A DNA stretch of 64,000 bases from Aquabacter sp. L1I39. GTDB lineage: Bacteria > Pseudomonadota > Alphaproteobacteria > Rhizobiales > Xanthobacteraceae. The notes beneath the pieces are model-generated. The model was not told the origin of the DNA, ran no database searches, and was given only the letters and a program-made list of their open reading frames with translations. The DNA lies in NCBI RefSeq assembly GCF_017742835.1, contig NZ_CP072392.1:707388-771387 (forward strand), in the 5' to 3' direction. A program made the translations under genes and the position numbers. Position 1 is the stretch's first letter. The number at the start of each line of letters is the position of its first letter. Shown piece by piece: positions 53,605 to 62,168 of the stretch.

Positions 53605-55005
53605 TCATCTCCTGCCGTCGTCCCGCCCGTTCTGAGCAAGCCGGTCGTAGCATTCCGCGAAATAGATCATGAAGAGCCCCGCCATCCCCTCCTCCGTACG
53701 CTGCGTCTTCGCGCGCCACGTGGTGCAATACGTGTCCCAGAGCCGGGTTTTGCGAGACGAGAGCAGGGATGACATGGATTTATCTTCGCGGGCGCCCGCC
53801 TCTATTGATGCGGGATCGAGATCCTCCAGCAGCATCTTCATCGCCTGCTGCATGGCGCTGAAGATCCGCAATTGGTGGCCGGCAATATCCTCGAAGCCCT
53901 GCTTGAAGGCGGTCCGGCCATGGAGATAGCTGCGCGTGGCGGACCCGAAGGTCAGGCGCAGCGCATCCTCCGCGGTGGGCGAGAATTTGAACGGGTTGTT
54001 GTCGAAGGCGCCGATGGTGGTGTGGTCGGAGCTGCGCATGGAGCGCTTGGCGCTCGAACGGGCCGACAGGAGCTGCATCAGTTGCTCGCTGACCACCCGC
54101 AAGCTGGCGCCGATCTCGCCCAGAAGCTCCGCGCCGTCCCGGCGGGCGAAGGCATCTGCGGGCAGTCCCGCCCCGCGCGAGATCAGCGCCAGCGCCTCCT
54201 GGAGGTCGGCGCTGGACCGCGGTGCGCCGGAAGCCGCGGGCGCAGCCTCGGGCGGGCGCGGCTCGGGTGGCGGCTGGGCGGCGACAGCCCGCCGGTCCGG
54301 CTCGTGGAGCGCGAGGGGCTGCGCCGCCGGAGGGGGCGCCTCCTGGCGCATGGCTTCGCCATCGGCAGCCGGCGCCCGCCCCGGCCGCGCCTCCCGGTCA
54401 CCCAGCGCCCACGCGCCGGTGGGGCTGGAATCCACCCAGACGGAACGGCGGGGCGGCTCGGCAGGCGGGGGAGCTTGCGGCGGGGGGGCTTGTGGCGGGG
54501 GAGCAGGCTCCGGCCGCACCGCCGGCAAATCCATGGCCCATTCAAGAAAATCCGGCTCGACCGGCCGCGCGCTGGCGCGCGGCACGATCTCGCTGCGGCT
54601 GGCGGGGGGCGCGGCACCGGTCGCTTCCCACAAATCCCCGCCGGCCAGCGCGGGCGGGGCAGAGGGTGGCGGCACCGCACTCCCCTGCCCCCCGAGCGCT
54701 GCAACGATGATGTAGTTTCCGATCAGAATTCGATCGCCATTGCGCAGCACATGGGGGCCGTGCATGCGCCGGTCATTACCATTCAGGAAGGTTCCATTGG
54801 TGGAAACGTCGTATAGAACATAGTCGCCATTCTGATAGCGCACTTCGCAATGCTTGCCAGAAATATAGCGGGTGGGGTCCGGCAGGGTCCAATCCAGGTA
54901 GGTGTCGCGACCCACATCAAAGCCGCGCGCTCCCGTGACGGTGAACGTCACCGGCCCGCCATCGGGCAAGGTCTTGAAATTCTCAATGGTCAACGTCAGC
55001 GCCAT
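53605..55005 (-). CDS. tagH: FHA-domain T6SS protein TagH/Fha
   Basis: 466 residues. An N-terminal FHA phosphothreonine-binding domain (~20-100) has SGKHCEV and STNGTFLNG, a long Pro/Ala-rich disordered linker spans ~110-270, and a C-terminal VI_FHA domain (~330-455) contains FKQGFEDIAGHQ. FHA proteins promote assembly after phosphorylation by a PpkA/TagE kinase, but no kinase or PppA phosphatase gene is in this window. TAAGG precedes the ATG. First gene of the leftward tagH-tssK-tssL-tssM-tagF operon, divergent from PAAR. Confidence 0.9.
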   Translation of the reverse strand: MALTLTIENFKTLPDGGPVTFTVTGARGFDVGRDTYLDWTLPDPTRYISGKHCEVRYQNGDYVLYDVSTNGTFLNGNDRRMHGPHVLRNGDRILIGNYIIVAALGGQGSAVPPPSAPPALAGGDLWEATGAAPPASRSEIVPRASARPVEPDFLEWAMDLPAVRPEPAPPPQAPPPQAPPPAEPPRRSVWVDSSPTGAWALGDREARPGRAPAADGEAMRQEAPPPAAQPLALHEPDRRAVAAQPPPEPRPPEAAPAASGAPRSSADLQEALALISRGAGLPADAFARRDGAELLGEIGASLRVVSEQLMQLLSARSSAKRSMRSSDHTTIGAFDNNPFKFSPTAEDALRLTFGSATRSYLHGRTAFKQGFEDIAGHQLRIFSAMQQAMKMLLEDLDPASIEAGAREDKSMSSLLSSRKTRLWDTYCTTWRAKTQRTEEGMAGLFMIYFAECYDRLAQNGRDDGRR

Positions 55006-55143
55006 GAGTCGCCTTACCAGAAAGTTGGAGCTTCACTTTTAAAAAGTAACGACTTGCCAGAGACTACCACCCTCAAAGCAGCTCGATCCTATCATCTATC
55101 GCACACGCGAACGGATTGGATATGCCAAATTTTCCCGTCCGGC

Positions 55144-55160
55144 CTCCAAGTTTTTTGGAG
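55144..55160. promoter_or_regulatory. CTCCAA-GTTTT-TTGGAG inverted repeat in the tagH/PAAR divergent region
   Basis: A 6-bp inverted repeat that includes TTTTTTGGAG. The same ten bases occur upstream of tssB at 60036, at a similar distance from the start codon (about 120-130 bases). It is a candidate shared T6SS control element. Confidence 0.4.
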
Positions 55161-55278
55161 CGATCTGTACCATGATTTACATGAAACGACGCCTTGCGCG
55201 GAGCAAATGGCACCGCTAGCCTCGACGGCAAGGGTGAGCTTTGCGCTCTCCCGCAGGGAAGCGCAGGACATTTGAGGC

Positions 55279-55776
55279 ATGTCGCGGCCGGCTGCGAGGG
55301 TGATGGATCCGGTTGCCCACCCGATGCCCGGCATGCTGTCACCGGGCCCCGGCAGCACGGATGTGATCATCGGCGGCAAGCCCGCCTGGCGCGGAGTGCC
55401 CGCCGCCACCGCGGCCGCCATACAATCGGCGAAAGCCGCATCGGACGCCACCATCCAGGCGGCGGAAATGGCGACGCTTGCGGCCTCGGGAACGCCGGGC
55501 TTTCCCGCAGCCAAGGCCGCCGAAGAGGCGGTGAAGGCTGCGGCGGCGGCCAATATGGGCGCCACCATTGCCAACGCCGCTGGCGGCGCGGACCTTCATG
55601 CCTGCACCACCCCCTTGCCTATGCCGCCCCACGGCCCCGGCGTGGTGGTCGACGGCTCGCAAACCGTCTTCATCAATGGCCTCCAGGCTTGCCGGCAGGG
55701 CGATACGATCATCGAACCGGTGGGGCCGCCCGATAAGATTGTGGCGGGTCTGCCGACCGTGCTGATCGGCGGCTAG
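55279..55776 (+). CDS. PAAR-repeat T6SS spike tip protein with Ala-rich insertion
   Basis: 165 residues. It should cap the VgrG spike. The PAAR-type beta repeats are split: the first piece (MSRPAARVMDPVAHPMPG to TDVIIGGKPAWRG) and the last piece (CTTPLPMPPHGPG through FINGLQACRQGDTI to TVLIGG) surround about 70 residues of Ala-rich, probably helical sequence (~45-110). A Cys/His set for zinc can be picked out (HPM early, HAC and ACRQGD late). GAGG precedes the ATG. It is the only rightward gene between the two leftward units. No effector domain is attached. Confidence 0.85.
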   Translation: MSRPAARVMDPVAHPMPGMLSPGPGSTDVIIGGKPAWRGVPAATAAAIQSAKAASDATIQAAEMATLAASGTPGFPAAKAAEEAVKAAAAANMGATIANAAGGADLHACTTPLPMPPHGPGVVVDGSQTVFINGLQACRQGDTIIEPVGPPDKIVAGLPTVLIGG

Positions 55777-55881
55777 AGCATGTGCGAGCGAAGGGGCGCG
55801 TGAAGGACATCAGCCACAACAGAGCGGGAGATCGCTTCCGGGTTTCTTTGAATCCGTGAAGCGCTCTCGGCCGCCGCCAAG

Positions 55882-55914
55882 CCTATGCCTGGCCTATGCC
55901 AGGCCTACGCCAGA
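55882..55914. repeat. 11-bp tandem repeat across the 3' end of the small T6SS gene
   Basis: CCTATGCCTGG, CCTATGCCAGG and CCTACGCCAGA in direct succession, with a more degenerate fourth unit behind. The array starts outside and runs into the stop codon region of the leftward 186-residue gene. Confidence 0.75.
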
Positions 55915-56465
55915 TCTAGCGCCAGGTCCGACGCCAGCGCGATGCACGCTGCGCAGGGCGCCGCGGCGGCGGCGGGCGGCACTTGCGCCAGCACCAGGAA
56001 CATGCCGGTCCGCACCGCCCGCGCCGTCTGCTCGGGCGGTGCCCGCAAATGGGGAAATTCAGGCGGACCGATGCTGCCCCCCGACCACCCCGCCGCCAGT
56101 GCCATCCAGGTCTCCGGCTCGCCGGCATCGGCCTTCGTCCCAAGGTCCAGCGCCAGGCGACGCAGCCCCTCCTCGGGCCGTGCCGCCCACGCCTCGGCCA
56201 CCTTCAGCGCCTGCTCGGCTCCCGGCGGCGGGGCTGGCCGTGCGCCTGAAAACCGGCGAAGGGACTGGCAACCCCAGGCCACCGCATCCCGGCGAGACAA
56301 GAGATACGCGGCGAGGGAGATGGCCGCCGGCCACGCCTCCTCCCGCGCTAGGCCGGCCAGGACCTGCACGCAATCCGCCGCGCTGGCGGGCAGCCCGATA
56401 TCCGCAGCTGCGGACGGGAAGGCCTCATAAAGCCCCGCGAGGGACGGAAAGCGCGGACCCGCCAT
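55905..56465 (-). CDS. VgrG-linked helical protein, possibly DUF6931
   Basis: 186 residues, soluble, Ala/Leu-rich, probably all-helical, without signal peptide. It resembles small proteins that follow vgrG in rhizobial T6SS loci (DUF6931 in my memory, not verified). GAGGG at the vgrG end serves as ribosome site; only 10 bases separate the two genes, so it is co-expressed with vgrG. Possible roles: an adaptor/chaperone that loads cargo on VgrG, or an immunity-like partner. No catalytic motif is seen. An 11-bp tandem repeat overlaps its 3' end. Confidence 0.65.
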   Translation of the reverse strand: MAGPRFPSLAGLYEAFPSAAADIGLPASAADCVQVLAGLAREEAWPAAISLAAYLLSRRDAVAWGCQSLRRFSGARPAPPPGAEQALKVAEAWAARPEEGLRRLALDLGTKADAGEPETWMALAAGWSGGSIGPPEFPHLRAPPEQTARAVRTGMFLVLAQVPPAAAAAPCAACIALASDLALDLA

Positions 56466-56475
56466 GGCCGCGCCC

Positions 56476-58269
56476 TCAGTTGATCTTCACGGGCACGCCC
56501 TGGATGACGCACGTGGTCCCGGCCTTGATGGTGATGGTGGGCGCATTCAGGGTGATGCCGCTGGGGTCCAAGGTCAGCGTGCTCGGCCCGACCTTGAGGG
56601 TGATCTTCATCTTCGCGGACACCGACATCTCACCCTTGGCCACATCGATCTCAAGGTCGCCGTTCTGGACCCGCGTGCTGTGGGACGGGCTGCCCGTGGC
56701 GGGCTTGAACTTCTCGCCCACGGTCTCCGCGCGGGCGTTGAGGATGGTGCCCGTGAAGTTGCGCTGCGCGTGCAGGCGCACCTCTTCCGCCGCCTTCCGG
56801 TCCTCGAAGATCAATTCGTTATAACCGCTGCCACCCTTGGACGAATTGGTCTTCCACCCGCTGATGGTCTTGTTGGCGGGCAGATCGTAGGGAACGGCAT
56901 TGTTGCCGTTATAGAGCGCACCGACCACCAGCGGCCGGTCGGGATCCCCCTCCAGGAACTCAACGACCACCTCCTGCCCGATCCGGGGCCGGAACACCCC
57001 CCCCCATCCCGCGCCCGCATACACATCCGCCACGCGCACCCAGCAGGACTGCTTCTTCTGCCGATCCCAATGAAATTGCAGCTTGATGCGGCCATAGCGA
57101 TCGACCGTGATCTCCTCGCCGCCATCCCCCACCACCTTCGCGGTCTGGATGCCGTGGACCACCGGCTTGGGCGTGGTCAACGGCGCGCGATAGGGCCGGT
57201 CCGCGGGCACCAGGACATAGGTCCCCTGATAATGGGTCTGTCCTGCGGAGGCTCGGCCGGTGGAAACGTAGGACTGCTCTGAAATGGTATGGGTCGCCCG
57301 CACGGCCATGTACTCGGCATTCTCCGCGGCGCGATGATGCTCTTGCAGCGTGAACTTCGCCCCCGCGGAGAGGCTGGCGGCATCGCCAAAGGCCACGCGT
57401 CGATGATCGAAGGCCTGCTCAGCCTCAAGCCGGACCTTGGCCAGGACTTCTCCCTGGCTGGCGTCCTTGTAGCGGCCGGGATAATCATAAATCTCCACGC
57501 TGGACCGCTCGTATTTCTCGTTCGCCTGCCGGAAAGACAGAAGCTTGGCTTCCGGCCTCTCAAAATCATAGTCATTCAATGCGAATTTGCCGGCCCGGAA
57601 CCGCCTTTCGCTGTTCCATTGCTGGATATGCTCGCGGTCGCGAAGATAGGCCCCCACCAGCGGGATGAGCGGCAGCTTGCCGTCTCCCTCCACGGTGGGA
57701 TGGGCGCCCATCGCATCGGCCAGGATCAGGAGATGCTTCTCTGCACTGTGCTTGAAGAAGTAATAAATGCCGAACTCTTCCATCAGACGGGAGACGAAAT
57801 TGAAATGCGTCTCCCGGTACTGCACGCAAAACTCAAGCTTTGGATAATTCTGCGCGAGCCGGAACTCATAGTCCGAGAAGCCGGCCTCCTCGAACACCTT
57901 GCGAATGATGTCGGGCGCCGTCATCTCCTGGAAGAAGCGACAGTCGGCAAAGCGGGTCAGCAGCCACAGCCAGGGGCGCAGAACCAGACGATAGCTGTAG
58001 AGCCCATCCCGGACGCCCGACCAATGCGCCTCAGTCAGGAGGCCGTGGAAGAACCGGTTTCGGCCATGGGTCTCCAGCGTCACGAGACAGGGGCGGGCAA
58101 GGACCGGGTCGAAATCGAGGCCTTCTTCAACACTGAGAGCCTCCACCGACACCTCGAACGGCTCGCTGACGGCCTCCTGCGCCTGGAACCGCGAGAGCAC
58201 AAGCGTATCCTCGCCGAGCGGGGTCCGAAGACGCGCCAAGCGATTCTTCTGGTCAAGACCTGTGGCCAT
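56476..58269 (-). CDS. vgrG: T6SS spike protein VgrG
   Basis: 597 residues, phage gp27/gp5-like. The N-terminal gp27-like part (~20-370) includes DVSVEALS-type beta structure and HFNFVSRLMEEFGIYYFF; the OB-fold/gp5 part (~390-480) contains RVADVYAGAGWGG and GQEVVVEFLEGDPDRP; a beta-helix needle with repeated short strands ends at VIQGVPVKIN. There is no extra C-terminal effector domain, so cargo would be bound non-covalently. The ATG at 58269 has GAGG nine bases upstream. It heads a two-gene leftward unit with the 186-residue protein. Confidence 0.93.
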   Translation of the reverse strand: MATGLDQKNRLARLRTPLGEDTLVLSRFQAQEAVSEPFEVSVEALSVEEGLDFDPVLARPCLVTLETHGRNRFFHGLLTEAHWSGVRDGLYSYRLVLRPWLWLLTRFADCRFFQEMTAPDIIRKVFEEAGFSDYEFRLAQNYPKLEFCVQYRETHFNFVSRLMEEFGIYYFFKHSAEKHLLILADAMGAHPTVEGDGKLPLIPLVGAYLRDREHIQQWNSERRFRAGKFALNDYDFERPEAKLLSFRQANEKYERSSVEIYDYPGRYKDASQGEVLAKVRLEAEQAFDHRRVAFGDAASLSAGAKFTLQEHHRAAENAEYMAVRATHTISEQSYVSTGRASAGQTHYQGTYVLVPADRPYRAPLTTPKPVVHGIQTAKVVGDGGEEITVDRYGRIKLQFHWDRQKKQSCWVRVADVYAGAGWGGVFRPRIGQEVVVEFLEGDPDRPLVVGALYNGNNAVPYDLPANKTISGWKTNSSKGGSGYNELIFEDRKAAEEVRLHAQRNFTGTILNARAETVGEKFKPATGSPSHSTRVQNGDLEIDVAKGEMSVSAKMKITLKVGPSTLTLDPSGITLNAPTITIKAGTTCVIQGVPVKIN

Positions 58270-58658
58270 GCACCACCACCTCACATCAGGAAATCTTGAA
58301 GGACGTCAGGCAGGAAGGACGTCAGGCCGGCATTCTGTCTTGCACTCAGGTCATCCCGGGGCGTTCCGGTCCGCCGGGCCCATGGTGCTCGGCGGATGTC
58401 CGCAAACTCCAGGCGGAAAACTCCAGGCGGAAAACTCCAGGCGCAAAACTCCATGAAAGAGACCCAGAGCCCGCCCCCAGCCGACAGACCCTGCAAGCGG
58501 ATGGGAGGAAGGCCCACCATTTGCGATAATGCAGCCAAGAATGCTCGCAGCACCAGCAAGAATCAAGCGTGTATTTGTGACGGAAAAATATTGACCTTTC
58601 AGCAGAATGAAAGCAAGGCTTTGCCCCTCGCACGGGACCGGTGGTGGAGGAATGGGCG
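58270..58658. promoter_or_regulatory. Divergent vgrG/tssA region
   Basis: About 390 gene-free bases. It contains the 14-bp tandem repeat at 58407 and an AT-rich stretch with TTGACC near 58590 that could be a -35 box for tssA, though I see no convincing -10. No real ORF is visible. Confidence 0.5.
58407..58448. repeat. 14-bp tandem repeat between vgrG and tssA
   Basis: CTCCAGGCGGAAAA twice exactly, then CTCCAGGCGCAAAA with one change; a truncated fourth unit, CTCCATG, follows. The unit length is not a multiple of three. Confidence 0.88.
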
Positions 58659-59969
58659 ATGGCGCAGCTCAACGCGGACGCTTTTTTGGAGGCGCTGTCG
58701 CCCGACCAGCCATGCGGGCCAGACCTCGAGCGCGCATTCGATAACGACTTTACCGGCCTTGTGGTCAATGCCGAAGGTCTCCTGCCCCTGTCGTTTTTCG
58801 AATTCAAGCGGGATGAGACGGCCCTTCAGCAGCAACTGGACAGTATCATCGCCCTCACTGGACGGACGCGCGACCTTCGCCTGCTCGCCCTCTACGCCAA
58901 GTTTTCGATCCTCAACCGAGACCTGGCCACGTTTTCCAACACGCTCGCGCTCATTGCCGATGCACTGGAGCGCCGGTGGGATGACATCCACCCGCAGGCC
59001 GAGGACGGCGATTTCAGCTTGCGCAGCGCGGCCCTCGCCAGCCTGGACGACACGCCCCACGTCGTCATGCCGCTGCAGCACGCCGTGCTGCTGCGCCATC
59101 GGGCGCTCGGGGACATTTCCTACCGCAGCATTCAGCTGGCCCGCGGCGTCATGGCGCCCCGGGCCTCAGAACCCGTTCTCGACCTGTCCGCCGTCGAGCG
59201 CGCCTTGGAGGCCGCAGACGCGGAGCAGTTCGCGGCGCTCCGGGACCTGTTCCGATCCATCGGCCAATCGGTGAAGCGGATGGCCGCAGCGTGCGTCGAC
59301 AAGCCGGGCATGCCACTATTTTCTCTGCCGAAACTCTCTTCCCTGGCGACCGCCATCGCCGATCTGATCGGGAGCCACCTGCCACCGCCCCCCTCGGACG
59401 AGGCCGCCCTGCCGGCCGCCGAAGACGCCGAAGATGGAGAGCCAGGCGACGGCATGAGGTCAGGCATCCCTCCCAAGCCTCAGTCCGGGCTCCAGACCCG
59501 AGCCGATGCGGTCGCGGCGTTGCGAAGAATAGAGCACTATTTCCAGCGTTTCGAGCCGTCAAGCCCAGCACTGGCGTTGGTTGCCTTTGCAACTCGGGTC
59601 ATGGATCGCCCCTTCTACGAAGTTCTGAAGATGATTACCCCCGACTATGCATCGGACGCGGAATTGAAAATCGCTGGGAATACGATCAGCATGTCTGTGA
59701 GCCGGATTGCTGCCGCGCTCGATGAACCCGCGCCAATATCCTATGACGTGGCGGAGGGGGACGATGACACCCCTTCCATCGAGACGCGCCGCGATGCCTT
59801 GCAGCAAATGTCGGAGCTTTCGCGCTACCTGCGCACGGCCGAGCCCGCCAGCCCCATCCCCCTGCTTCTGGGCCGTGCGGCAGATCTGGCCGGAAAGGAT
59901 TTTTCCTCCCTGCTCAAGGAGTTGTACACTGATGCCGCGCTGCGATCCTTGAAGGGGGGCGACACCTAG
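58659..59969 (+). CDS. tssA: T6SS cap/priming protein TssA
   Basis: 436 residues. The N-terminal ImpA domain (~10-130) has PCGPDLE and a predicted C-terminal helical region (~300-430) contains RRIEHYFQRFEPSSPA, typical of TssA proteins that prime and cap tail sheath growth. A variable acidic linker lies at ~235-290. GGAGG precedes the ATG at 58659; the GTG at 58641 is less likely. It is separated from tssB by about 187 bases with its own regulatory features. Confidence 0.9.
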   Translation: MAQLNADAFLEALSPDQPCGPDLERAFDNDFTGLVVNAEGLLPLSFFEFKRDETALQQQLDSIIALTGRTRDLRLLALYAKFSILNRDLATFSNTLALIADALERRWDDIHPQAEDGDFSLRSAALASLDDTPHVVMPLQHAVLLRHRALGDISYRSIQLARGVMAPRASEPVLDLSAVERALEAADAEQFAALRDLFRSIGQSVKRMAAACVDKPGMPLFSLPKLSSLATAIADLIGSHLPPPPSDEAALPAAEDAEDGEPGDGMRSGIPPKPQSGLQTRADAVAALRRIEHYFQRFEPSSPALALVAFATRVMDRPFYEVLKMITPDYASDAELKIAGNTISMSVSRIAAALDEPAPISYDVAEGDDDTPSIETRRDALQQMSELSRYLRTAEPASPIPLLLGRAADLAGKDFSSLLKELYTDAALRSLKGGDT

Positions 59970-60010
59970 CAGCGCCCCATGCCGAGCTAGGAAAAGGTAG
60001 CCTCAAGAGC

Positions 60011-60025
60011 TACAATACTATTGTA
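60011..60025. promoter_or_regulatory. Palindrome upstream of tssB
   Basis: TACAAT-ACT-ATTGTA is a perfect 6-bp inverted repeat, 130-145 bases before the tssB start codon. It lies just upstream of the TTTTTTGGAG element at 60036-60045 in an AT-rich island. Confidence 0.5.
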
Positions 60026-60156
60026 AGGCACAAAATTTTTTGGAGATCTACACTTAAAAATGAGACCATCCAGCGACGGCACTCAACGGACTTACGCTTG
60101 CATTACTTAGGCGCGCCGCTACCATACGCGTTGGGTGAGGTAATGGGGGCGGGTCA

Positions 60157-60690
60157 ATGGCGGCTGATAGCGGTCAGAAGTTCATCTCACGCAATCGCAA
60201 GCCAAGGGTCCACGTCACCTATGAGGACCCTTATGACGCCAATCGGCAGGTGGAACTGCCTTTCGTCATGGGCGTCCTTGCCGATCTCTCCGGCAATGCG
60301 TCCGACGTGCCTCGCCCGGACGTGAACGATCGTTCCTTCCTCGACATCGACATGGACAATTTCGAGCGCCGGATGGCTGCCATTGGTCCTGCGGCGACCT
60401 TTCGTGTGCCCAATCGCTTGGTCGAGGGCTCTGGTGAGGAGCTTCCGGTCAAGCTGAACTTCAACCGGATGGACGATTTCGGTCCGGCTGCGGTGGCGCG
60501 CCAGGTTCCTGCCCTCGCCAAGCTTCTGGAGGCGCGCACGCAACTGGCAAATCTTCTGCGTTACATGGACGGGAAAGTGTCCGCCGAGGATGCACTGAAA
60601 AAACTTCTGTCCGACAAGGATCTGATGCAGGCGCTCAGCGGGCGGCCTCAGGGCAAGGCCGCGGACGTGTCCGGGGAGCAAGACCAATGA
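60157..60690 (+). CDS. tssB: T6SS contractile sheath small subunit TssB
   Basis: 177 residues, VipA family. The N-terminal RPRVHVTYED-like segment reads KPRVHVTYEDPYDANRQVELP, and LPFVMGVLADLSG follows, the family hallmark. The C-terminal helix that pairs with TssC is present. The stop overlaps the tssC ATG (ATGA). The proposed start at 60157 gives the standard length. Confidence 0.95.
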   Translation: MAADSGQKFISRNRKPRVHVTYEDPYDANRQVELPFVMGVLADLSGNASDVPRPDVNDRSFLDIDMDNFERRMAAIGPAATFRVPNRLVEGSGEELPVKLNFNRMDDFGPAAVARQVPALAKLLEARTQLANLLRYMDGKVSAEDALKKLLSDKDLMQALSGRPQGKAADVSGEQDQ

Positions 60691-62168
60691 GCGTGGCATC
60701 CGTTCAGCAGGGAACCGGGGTCGTCGGCGAGCACCTGGACGACTTCGACCAATTGCTCAAGCAGAGCTTCAAGCCGCGGACCGAGCGGGATGTCACCGAG
60801 GTCGAGAATGCGGTGGGAACGCTCGTCGCCGAGGCCTTGAAGGACGCAAGCGTCATCAAGGAGGATGTGCTCGAAACCATCGAGGGGATCATCGCCAGCC
60901 TTGACCGCAAGCTTTCCGAGCAGGTCAACGAAATTCTTCATGCGCCTGAATTTCAGCAGATCGAGAGCGCATGGCGCGGGCTTCATTACCTTGTCTATAA
61001 TTCCGAGACCGACGCCAATCTCAAAATCCGGGTCATGAACGTCTCCAAGTCGGAGCTTTACCGCAACCTGCGCACCTATCCGGGTGCGAAGTGGGACCAG
61101 AGCCCCCTCTTCAAGAAGGTGTATGAGCAGGAGTTCGGCCAATTGGGCGGGGAACCCTATGGCTGTCTCATCTGCGACTATTCTTTCAGCCATGTTCCGG
61201 TGGACGTGCAATTGATGCGGGATCTTTCCCGGATCGCCTCCGCCGCCCATGCGCCACTCTTCGCCGCCGCCGAGCCGACCTTGCTTGGCATGGACAGCTG
61301 GCGCGAATTGTCGAACCCGCGAGACCTGTCGAAGATCTTTGATACGCCCGCTTATGCGCAGTGGAAGAGCCTGCGGGACTCGCCCGATGCCCGTTATCTC
61401 GGGCTGTGCCTGCCGCGCGTGCTGGCCCGGGTGCCTTATGGCGCCAAAAGCGAGCCGGTGGAGGAATTTGCCTTCGAGGAGGAGACGGACGGCCACGGCG
61501 GCGAGAAATATGCCTGGATGAGTGCGGCCTATGCCATGGCCGTCAATGTGAACCGCGCCTTCAAGGAAGTGGGCTGGTGCACGCGCATTCGCGGTGTCCA
61601 GTCGGGGGGCGAGGTGGTCAACCTCCCCACCCATACCTTCCCGACCGATGATGGCGGGTGGGACATGAAATGCCCCACGGAGATCGCCATCAGTGACCGC
61701 CGGGAGGCCGAGCTTTCCCAATCGGGCCTCATCCCCCTCATCCATCGCAAGAATACGGACAAGGCGGCGTTCATCGGGGCCCAGTCCGTCTATAAGCCGC
61801 ACAAATATGACGATGTGGACGCGACCGCGTCGGACAATATGTCGGCGCGCCTGCCCTACATGTTCGCCGTTTCGCGCTTCGCCCATTATTTGAAATGCAT
61901 GGTCCGCGACAAGGTCGGAACGACCATGGAGCGGGAAGATCTGGAGCGGTGGCTGCAATCCTGGATTTCCAATTATGTGGAATCCAATCCCTCGCTGGCG
62001 TCCGAGATTCAGAAGGCTCGGCGCCCCCTCTCGGCCGCCAAGGTGACCGTGGCTGAGGATGAGGAAAATCCCGGCTATTACAGCGCGCGCTTCCATTTGC
62101 GTCCGCACTTCCAGTTGGAAGGGGTGGATGTGGGTCTCAGCCTCGTCTCGCGCCTGCGTGCCCCCTAG
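60687..62168 (+). CDS. tssC: T6SS contractile sheath large subunit TssC
   Basis: 493 residues, VipB family. Core signatures include FQQIESAWRGLHYLV, KSELYRNL, and LPRVLARVPYG; the C-terminal gp18-like domain contains RFAHYLKCMVRDK and ENPGYYSARFHLRPHFQLEGVD. It forms the sheath with TssB; contraction drives the Hcp tube. A GGGGCC/GGCCCC hairpin follows the stop. Confidence 0.96.
   Translation: MSVASVQQGTGVVGEHLDDFDQLLKQSFKPRTERDVTEVENAVGTLVAEALKDASVIKEDVLETIEGIIASLDRKLSEQVNEILHAPEFQQIESAWRGLHYLVYNSETDANLKIRVMNVSKSELYRNLRTYPGAKWDQSPLFKKVYEQEFGQLGGEPYGCLICDYSFSHVPVDVQLMRDLSRIASAAHAPLFAAAEPTLLGMDSWRELSNPRDLSKIFDTPAYAQWKSLRDSPDARYLGLCLPRVLARVPYGAKSEPVEEFAFEEETDGHGGEKYAWMSAAYAMAVNVNRAFKEVGWCTRIRGVQSGGEVVNLPTHTFPTDDGGWDMKCPTEIAISDRREAELSQSGLIPLIHRKNTDKAAFIGAQSVYKPHKYDDVDATASDNMSARLPYMFAVSRFAHYLKCMVRDKVGTTMEREDLERWLQSWISNYVESNPSLASEIQKARRPLSAAKVTVAEDEENPGYYSARFHLRPHFQLEGVDVGLSLVSRLRAP

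Noticed and set aside
54811..54822. AAAC...GTATAG resembling the regulon motif
   Set aside because: The spacer is three bases instead of four and it lies inside tagH coding sequence.
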